Source: JAXIPB01 sp045403155 (GTDB lineage: Bacteria; Actinomycetota; Actinomycetes; Mycobacteriales; Micromonosporaceae). From it: a stretch of DNA of 64,000 nucleotides. How positions within the stretch are numbered: the stretch's first letter is position 1; each line of letters opens with the position of its first letter. The notes under the pieces are model-generated. The model saw only the letters and a program-made list of their open reading frames with translations. It did not search any database and was not told where the DNA came from. Positions 58,953-64,000 of this stretch are shown piece after piece. Location of the stretch: contig JAXIPB010000048.1 in assembly GCA_045403155.1 (NCBI GenBank), positions 8,708 through 72,707 of the forward strand, in the 5' to 3' direction. The position numbers and the translations under genes were made by a program.

Positions 58953-60452
58953 ATGGCCGAACTCCATGACCTCACCGCGCTGGAGCTGGGCGAGACCATC
59001 CGGAGTGGCGAGGTCACCGCGACCGAGGTCGTGGAGCACTACCTGGCTCGGATCGACGCACACGGCGAGGCCCTCGGTGCCTTCGTGACGGTGACCGCCG
59101 ATGACGCCCGCGCCGCCGCTTCGGAGGCGAAGGCTGCCGTACGGAACGCCGGGCCGTTGGCCGGTGTCCCGACAGCGGTCAAGGACCTGACGCTCACGGC
59201 CGGTGTACGGACGACATTCGGTTCGGCCGCGTTCGCCGACTTCGTGCCCTCGGTTGATTCGGACGTGGTGATTTTCATGCGGGAGGCCGGTCTGATCAGT
59301 CTGGGCAAGACGACGACGAGCGAGTTCGGACTCTCGCTCTATACCGAGACGGCGGTGGCGTCGGCGGCTCGCAATCCGTGGGCGCCGGGATACACAGCCG
59401 GCGGATCCAGTGGCGGTGCCGCGGCAGCGGTCGCCGCCGGACTGCTTCCGCTCGCCCAGGGCAATGACGGCGGCGGATCGTTGCGGATTCCGGCCTCGAT
59501 TTGCGGGGTCGTCGGCCTGAAACCAAGCCGTGGCCTGGTGAGCAACGGCCCACTCGGTTTCGGCGGTTTCGGGCTGCCGACGAACGGGCCCATCGCCCGG
59601 ACTGTGGCCGACGCCGCCGCGCTGCTTGACGCACTCGCGGTGCCCGTACCCGGCGAACCGTTCCAACCGCCGGCCCGTCCGCGAGCGGCCTTCGCCGGAG
59701 GCGATCAACGCGGTATTCGCGCCGGAGGCGATCAAGGTGGCACCTTCCTGGACGCCGCCCTGCGGCCCGACGCCTACCTGCCCACCGGCCGTCCGCTGCG
59801 AGTGGGCGTCTTTCGCGCGCCGATGCTGGCCGACGTCGAACCCGCGACGGACGTAGTCGAGGCCTTGCAGAGCGCCGTGGCCGTCATGTCCGTGCTCGGA
59901 TGGGAGGTTGTCGACTCGGAGCCGCCATTCGCGCCCGACATGGTGCAGCATTTCGAGACGGTGTGGCGGGTGCTGTCGCTCTCACCGGTTCCGCCGGAGC
60001 GCGAGGAGCTGCTGCTGCCGCTGACTCGGTGGATCCGCGAGCGAGGTCGGGAGATCGGGGCGGAGCAGCTGCTGCTGGCGATGGCGGAACTGCAGGTTCA
60101 GGTACGCCGACACGCGCGCTCTGCGGCGGCGTACGACCTCCTCCTGAGCCCGGTGTTGGCCCGAGCCCAGGCGCCGGTGGGGTGGTTCACCTCGGCCGGC
60201 GACCCGGCCGAGGATTTCGCCCGGCAGGAGCGCTTCTCGCCGTACTGCGCGGCGTACAACATCACCGGAGCGCCCGCCCTATCGTTGCCGCTTGGCCAGA
60301 CCGCGGACGGTGTCCCGATCGGGATCATGCTCGCCGCCGCGGTCGGGGCCGACGCGCTCCTGATCGCCGCATCGGCCGTGATCGAGGCGGCGGTTCCGTG
60401 GGCGCACCTCCACCCCCCGATATGGTCGGGTCGCGCGCACCGGATAGCGTGA
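58953..60452 (+). CDS. Amidase (amidase-signature family) with a repeat insert
   Basis: A 499-residue amidase of the Ser-cisSer-Lys type: GVPTAVKDLTLTAGV holds the catalytic Lys; GYTAGGSSGGAAAAVAAGLL the Gly/Ser-rich loop with the cis-Ser; GNDGGGSLRIPASICGVVGL the nucleophile Ser. Such enzymes hydrolyse aliphatic or aryl amides; substrate unknown. Residues from about 247 (nt 59691-59742) read FAGGDQRGI RAGGDQGGT, a nine-residue repeat that shares its DNA core with the array after cobT and is probably an insertion. The start ATG 58944 or 58953; 58953 fits a leaderless promoter. Divergent from kynU. Confidence 0.9.
   Translation: MAELHDLTALELGETIRSGEVTATEVVEHYLARIDAHGEALGAFVTVTADDARAAASEAKAAVRNAGPLAGVPTAVKDLTLTAGVRTTFGSAAFADFVPSVDSDVVIFMREAGLISLGKTTTSEFGLSLYTETAVASAARNPWAPGYTAGGSSGGAAAAVAAGLLPLAQGNDGGGSLRIPASICGVVGLKPSRGLVSNGPLGFGGFGLPTNGPIARTVADAAALLDALAVPVPGEPFQPPARPRAAFAGGDQRGIRAGGDQGGTFLDAALRPDAYLPTGRPLRVGVFRAPMLADVEPATDVVEALQSAVAVMSVLGWEVVDSEPPFAPDMVQHFETVWRVLSLSPVPPEREELLLPLTRWIRERGREIGAEQLLLAMAELQVQVRRHARSAAAYDLLLSPVLARAQAPVGWFTSAGDPAEDFARQERFSPYCAAYNITGAPALSLPLGQTADGVPIGIMLAAAVGADALLIAASAVIEAAVPWAHLHPPIWSGRAHRIA
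59691..59742 (+). repeat. In-frame repeat in the amidase sharing its core with the cobT array
   Basis: Two units (59691-59715 and 59716-59742) with GCCGGAGGCGATCAA. The core is the reverse complement of TTGATCGCCTCCGGC at 38314-38328. Period 9 residues. Confidence 0.85.
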
Positions 60453-60522
60453 ACCGCGCTCGGTTGTCCTGTGCACACGAAATCCCCTAACACGAAGTCC
60501 CTTACGAACCGAGGGAGCGGCG

Positions 60523-60801
60523 TTGAGTCAGGAGTTCGTCAAGACGTTGCTTTTGCTGATCGGGATCGCGGTCGGGGCGTACCTGGTGATCGCGGCCCTG
60601 GTCTACGCCGGCGGTGGTCGCCGCTCGAAGCGGTACCGCCCCGGCCGGCCGTTCGCGTTCACTCCGGTATGGTTCCTCTCCAACCCTGAGCGGCAAACCA
60701 GGGCAATTGCGGCCTCGGGCCGCGAGTTGACCCCATCGACGGGTGGGACAGGCCGCGTCGCGCGGCCCCGGGAGACGGGAGGCGCCGGTGACCGCTGGTG
60801 A
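60523..60801 (+). CDS. Small membrane protein
   Basis: A 92-residue protein with one strong helix (VKTLLLLIGIAVGAYLVIAA, residues 6-25), then a basic Arg/Pro/Gly-rich tail. I recognise no named family; a similar small membrane protein often precedes DUF5130 genes. TTG 60523 is preceded by GAGGGAG. It overlaps the DUF5130 gene by 14 nt, which indicates coupling. Confidence 0.65.
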   Translation: MSQEFVKTLLLLIGIAVGAYLVIAALVYAGGGRRSKRYRPGRPFAFTPVWFLSNPERQTRAIAASGRELTPSTGGTGRVARPRETGGAGDRW

Positions 60802-61213
60802 GCTGACCAAGGCGGAGGTTCCGCAGAAGCCACCGACGTGGCACCCCGAGGTCCTGGACGGCCCGCTCTCCACTCGCGCGCTGCTGCGGGTGGACGAGGC
60901 CCTACGCCTCGCGGACGCGTCCACGAGGCTGACGTTCAGTGTCTACATTGGAGATCTGGCCGAACCGTTCCGGGAGAGCGCGGAGCACCTACATAGCGAA
61001 CTCGCCGATCCGGATCATTCGGTGTTGGTGGCGGTGTCGCCGAATCAGCGGCTGCTGGAGATAGTCACGGGCTCAGTGGCCCGCCGGCGGGTTCTCGACC
61101 GCGACTGCAAGCTCGCTGCACTGTCCATGGCCGCAGCATTCGGCGGAGGCGACCTCGGCGGCGGCATCGTCGCGGGACTCGCCCAACTGGCCGAGCATGC
61201 CGGCCGCCCCTGA
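60788..61213 (+). CDS. DUF5130 protein
   Basis: A 141-residue protein with LTFSVYIGDLAEPFRESAEH, HSVLVAVSPNQRLLEIVTGS, KLAALSMAAAFGGGDLGGGI and VAGLAQLAEH, the DUF5130 signature of actinomycetes (TPM-like fold). Function unknown; in many genomes it neighbours pepN, as here. GTG 60788 begins inside the preceding gene (14-nt overlap). Converges on pepN across the second-family hairpin. Confidence 0.85.
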   Translation: MTAGELTKAEVPQKPPTWHPEVLDGPLSTRALLRVDEALRLADASTRLTFSVYIGDLAEPFRESAEHLHSELADPDHSVLVAVSPNQRLLEIVTGSVARRRVLDRDCKLAALSMAAAFGGGDLGGGIVAGLAQLAEHAGRP

Positions 61214-61249
61214 CCCCGCCACGCCGGACTCCGCCCATACCCAAGATCA

Positions 61250-61314
61250 GCGCAAATGTTCAGCAGTTGCCCGGTGGCTCCCAGCCGGACTGGGCAACTG
61301 TCTAACACTTGTGC
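61250..61314. terminator. Hairpin of second repeat family between convergent genes (copy B)
   Basis: Arms 61250-61272 and 61292-61314; the CAGTTGCCC/GGGCAACTG core is perfect and flanks pair at most positions. Between the DUF5130 and pepN stop codons. Confidence 0.75.
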
Positions 61315-61318
61315 GAGA

Positions 61319-63895
61319 TCAGGCCAGCGAGGCGTCCTTGGCCCGGGCCTTCAGAGCCCGCACGATGCCATCCCTGCCCTCGGCCACGAGACGCCGCAGG
61401 GGCGCCGGGTGACCCTCGACCGCCAACCACTCGTCGGTCGCGTCGACCGTGGCCTGGCTGATGTGGTAGTTGGGGTAGCTGAAGTAGACGAATTCCTGCG
61501 CAGGCTCGCTATCCCGGCTCGCCCAGATCTCATCGACGATATCGAAGAACTTCGGTACATATGGGGCCGTGAGCTCGACCTGGCTCGGGTGTTGGAAGCC
61601 TTGGAGCAGCGACCGCTGCAGCCAGTTGGCGAGCTTCTCATCCCCGGTGAGGCGACGCCAGGTCTCGGCCTTGGACTCCGGGGTGGGAATCAGGGCGTGG
61701 GCGTGGGCGGCTTCCCGTTCGCCGCTCGCGGTCCGGTCCCGGTCGAGTTCGGCCTCGATCTCCGCCGCCCCCGCCCTACCCTCCGCGACGAGGGCCTGCA
61801 GCAGGGACCAGCGCAGCTCTGTGTCGATGGCCAACCCGTCGGGAATGCCTTCACCGTCGAGCCAGCTCCGCAGTGTGGCGAGGTCAGCATCGGATTGTGC
61901 CGCGCCCGCGAAGGCACGGGCCCACGCCAGCTGGAATCCGCTGCCGGGTTCGGCCGCGACGAGGGCTGATCGCGCGGTGTCCGCCAGCAGCTGCCATCCG
62001 GTCGGCGCCCACGCCGGCTCGGCGTACTGGGTCAGCGCCCCTTTTACCTGGCGAAGGGTCTGGCTGACAAGGTTGATGTCGACCTCGCGCGGCAGGGCAT
62101 TGCAGACCAGTGCCGTGTAGGCGCGGGCCGCGAGTTCCGCGTCGCGCAGCATGTCCCACGCCGCGGCCCAGCCGAGGCCCCGCGCGAGCGGGGAGTCGAA
62201 GCCGGATATGTGGTCCACGATCGTCGCCATCGATCGTTCATCCAGGCGAATCTTGGCGTACGTGAGGTCCTCATCGTTGAGCAACAGGACGTCGGCCGCC
62301 GGTACACCGACGAGCGCCGGCACGGGAGTCTCCGCGCCGGTGACGTCGATCTCAAGCCGGTCGCGGCGCACGAGCCGGTCGCCGGAGACGTCGTAGAGTC
62401 CCACGCCGATGCGGTGCGTTCGCAGCGTCGGGTAGTCGGCGGGCGCCTCTTGCCGGACGGCAACAGCGGTGTACCTACCGTCATCACCGATCTCGATCTT
62501 CGGGCGCAACGTGTTGACCTGCGCCGTCTCGAGCCACTGCGCGGCGAACCCGCGCAGCTCGCGGCCCGAGGATTCCTCGAGTGCGGTGAGCAGATCGTTG
62601 AAGGTGGCGTTGCCCCAAGCGTGGGTGTTGAAGTAGGCCCGCAGGCCGGTGACGAACGAATCGATACCGACGTAGGCGACGAGCTGCTTGATAACGGAAG
62701 CGCCCTTGGCGTACGTAATCCCGTCGAAGTTGACCTCGACCGCCTCGACGTCGGGCATCTCGCAGTACACCGGGTGGGTGGAGACGAGCTGGTCCTGGCG
62801 GTAGCCCCAGTTCTTGCGTACCGAAAGGAACGTCGTCCACGCGTCGGCGAACCGGGTCGCGTGGGTGTTGCACCAGTGCGACGCCCACTCGGCGAACGAC
62901 TCGTTAAGCCACAGATCGTCCCACCAGCGCATGGTGACCAGGTCGCCGAACCACATGTGTGCCAGCTCGTGCAGGATCGTGTTGGCGCGACTCTCGTATT
63001 CGGCGTCGGTGACTGCTGAGCGGAAGATGTAGTACGACTCGGCGTGGGTGACGCAGCCGAAGTTCTCCATCGCGCCGGCGTTGAAGTCGGGCACCCACAG
63101 CTGGTCGTACTTCGGCAGCGGATAGCGCACGCCAAACTGCTCGTGAAAGAAGTCGAATCCCTGCTTCGTGACGAGGAACAGGTCGTCCGCTTCCAGGTGC
63201 TGCTTCATGGAGTCGCGGACGTACACGCCGAGGTCGATGCCGTCGTGGGTCTCCCGGACCTCGTGGTACGGGCCGGCGCAGAGGGCGGTGATGTACGTGC
63301 TCATCTTCACCGATGGCGCGAAGTGCACAACCTTGCTGCCCTCGATGTCGCCGGGCTCAACCCGCTCGACCTGGGCGTTGGAGACGACCTTCCAGTGGGC
63401 CGGGACGGTCGCGTGCCAGGTGTAGACGCTCTTGAGATCGGGTTGGTCGAAGCAGGCGAAGACCCGCTGCGCGTCCGCCGTCTCGAACTGGCTGTAGAGG
63501 TAGACCTCCTTGTCGACCGGATCAAGCGAACGGTGCAGCCCTTGTCCGGACGAGGAGAACGGAAAGTCGCCCTCCACGACGAGGGTGTTGGTTGCCTCGA
63601 GCCCGGTCAGAGGGAGGCCCTTCTCAGCCGACCAGCCCGAGGTGTCGATCTCTGCGCCGTTGAGCCGCACCGAGCGGAGGCGATCGGCTGCGGCCTCGAT
63701 GAACGTCGAGGCACCAGGCTCGGTGCAGGAGAAATGGATCTCGGTGATCGAGCGGAACGTCTGCTCACCGGGACCGCCCGTTCCGTCGGTGAGGTCGAGG
63801 GTGATGTCGTAGCTCGACACATCCAGCAGGCGGGCCCGTTCTGCCGCCTCTAGCTGGGTGAGGTTGCGCACTCCGGCCACAGGTGTTGTCTCCAT
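61319..63895 (-). CDS. pepN: Aminopeptidase N (PepN), M1 family
   Basis: An 858-residue full-length M1 aminopeptidase: N-terminal beta domain, NAGAMENFGCVTHAE (GAMEN motif near 275), catalytic ILHELAHMWFGDLVTMRWWD (HExxH near 307), LNESFAEWASHW (Glu zinc ligand), and a large helical ERAP1_C-like C-terminal domain through VDATDEWLAVEGHPAPLRRL. It removes N-terminal residues from peptides in the cytoplasm. This is the long form, unlike the secreted short form at 50597. ATG 63895 (METTPVAGVRNLTQLE) is chosen; the frame extends upstream to 63961. Upstream at 63971 lies repeat copy 8. Confidence 0.95.
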   Translation of the reverse strand: METTPVAGVRNLTQLEAAERARLLDVSSYDITLDLTDGTGGPGEQTFRSITEIHFSCTEPGASTFIEAAADRLRSVRLNGAEIDTSGWSAEKGLPLTGLEATNTLVVEGDFPFSSSGQGLHRSLDPVDKEVYLYSQFETADAQRVFACFDQPDLKSVYTWHATVPAHWKVVSNAQVERVEPGDIEGSKVVHFAPSVKMSTYITALCAGPYHEVRETHDGIDLGVYVRDSMKQHLEADDLFLVTKQGFDFFHEQFGVRYPLPKYDQLWVPDFNAGAMENFGCVTHAESYYIFRSAVTDAEYESRANTILHELAHMWFGDLVTMRWWDDLWLNESFAEWASHWCNTHATRFADAWTTFLSVRKNWGYRQDQLVSTHPVYCEMPDVEAVEVNFDGITYAKGASVIKQLVAYVGIDSFVTGLRAYFNTHAWGNATFNDLLTALEESSGRELRGFAAQWLETAQVNTLRPKIEIGDDGRYTAVAVRQEAPADYPTLRTHRIGVGLYDVSGDRLVRRDRLEIDVTGAETPVPALVGVPAADVLLLNDEDLTYAKIRLDERSMATIVDHISGFDSPLARGLGWAAAWDMLRDAELAARAYTALVCNALPREVDINLVSQTLRQVKGALTQYAEPAWAPTGWQLLADTARSALVAAEPGSGFQLAWARAFAGAAQSDADLATLRSWLDGEGIPDGLAIDTELRWSLLQALVAEGRAGAAEIEAELDRDRTASGEREAAHAHALIPTPESKAETWRRLTGDEKLANWLQRSLLQGFQHPSQVELTAPYVPKFFDIVDEIWASRDSEPAQEFVYFSYPNYHISQATVDATDEWLAVEGHPAPLRRLVAEGRDGIVRALKARAKDASLA

Positions 63896-63970
63896 CCGGG
63901 TCGTGTCCGTCGGTCCTGGTTGCCCGTCCCTTGTGACGGGTCGATATCGAGTCTGCCACACCCCCCTCCT

Positions 63971-64000
63971 CGCCGATCATGACCTGGAGGTCATGATCGA
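63971..64000. repeat. Dispersed palindromic element, copy 8 (cut by window end)
   Basis: Core CGCCGATCATGACCTGG / AGGTCATGATCGA from 63971, running to the last base. Any right arm would be beyond the window. It lies upstream of pepN. Confidence 0.85.

Overview
The window is 64 kb of GC-rich chromosomal DNA from an actinomycete-type bacterium. The evidence is the strong G/C third-position bias, frequent GTG and TTG starts, ATGA/GTGA stop-start overlaps, and typical actinobacterial families (SigE-like sigma factor, DUF1876, DUF5130, YbjN, LigB-type ligase, MoxR/DUF58/TgpA cluster, class E/F sortase, group II truncated globin, EttA). No genus can be named from the sequence alone. I see no rRNA, CRISPR array, transposase or phage gene. 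There is one tRNA, Arg(TCT).

Layout. 1-9.6 kb: 5'-truncated membrane protein, a frameshifted LuxR regulator, PQ-loop protein, F420/NADP-type oxidoreductase, hydrolase, LytR-CpsA-Psr protein, a 41-codon ORF coupled to an arginase-family enzyme, an ArsR/SRPBCC/LigD-polymerase operon, and tRNA-Arg. 9.7-25.8 kb: DUF1444 protein with a repeat tail, hydrolase, ketosynthase, enoyl-CoA hydratase, an SSB paralogue behind two DnaA-box-like sites, sarcosine-oxidase-like flavoenzyme, cobD/cbiB, P-loop kinase, M48 and M20 peptidases, LigB ligase, DUF1876, a sigma/membrane-regulator pair, SURF1. 25.8-36 kb: a minus-strand operon with a secreted protein, two heavy-metal-type RND permeases and a very short lipoprotein adaptor, then a class A PBP. 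36-46 kb: cobC-cobT-cobA/cysG, then MoxR-DUF58-transglutaminase-like, then a Ser/Thr kinase with an FN3 domain. 46-64 kb: ettA-thioesterase cluster, YbjN, M1 lipoprotein, globin/MFS, MscS, HNH, sortase with a partner lipoprotein, kynureninase, amidase, DUF5130, PepN.

Four of the cobalamin genes are spread over two loci (16.6 kb and 36-39.6 kb). DNA ligation/end-joining functions are split between the PolDom protein and LigB, and no Ku is present. Envelope functions recur: LCP, PBP, sortase, MscS, M48, kinase.

The strongest unexplained signal is a family of eight dispersed palindromic elements (core: two 15-nt arms CGCCGATCATGACCT and complement). They lie almost only between genes, five of eight between convergent genes, and three genes take their stop codon from inside a copy. 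A second hairpin family (shared arm TGTTCAGCAGTTGCCC) also sits at convergent gene ends. A 27-bp repeat between cobT and cobA shares its core with an in-frame 9-residue repeat inside the amidase. Many genes look leaderless: a TANNNT hexamer lies 6-8 nt before the start codon at ten genes.
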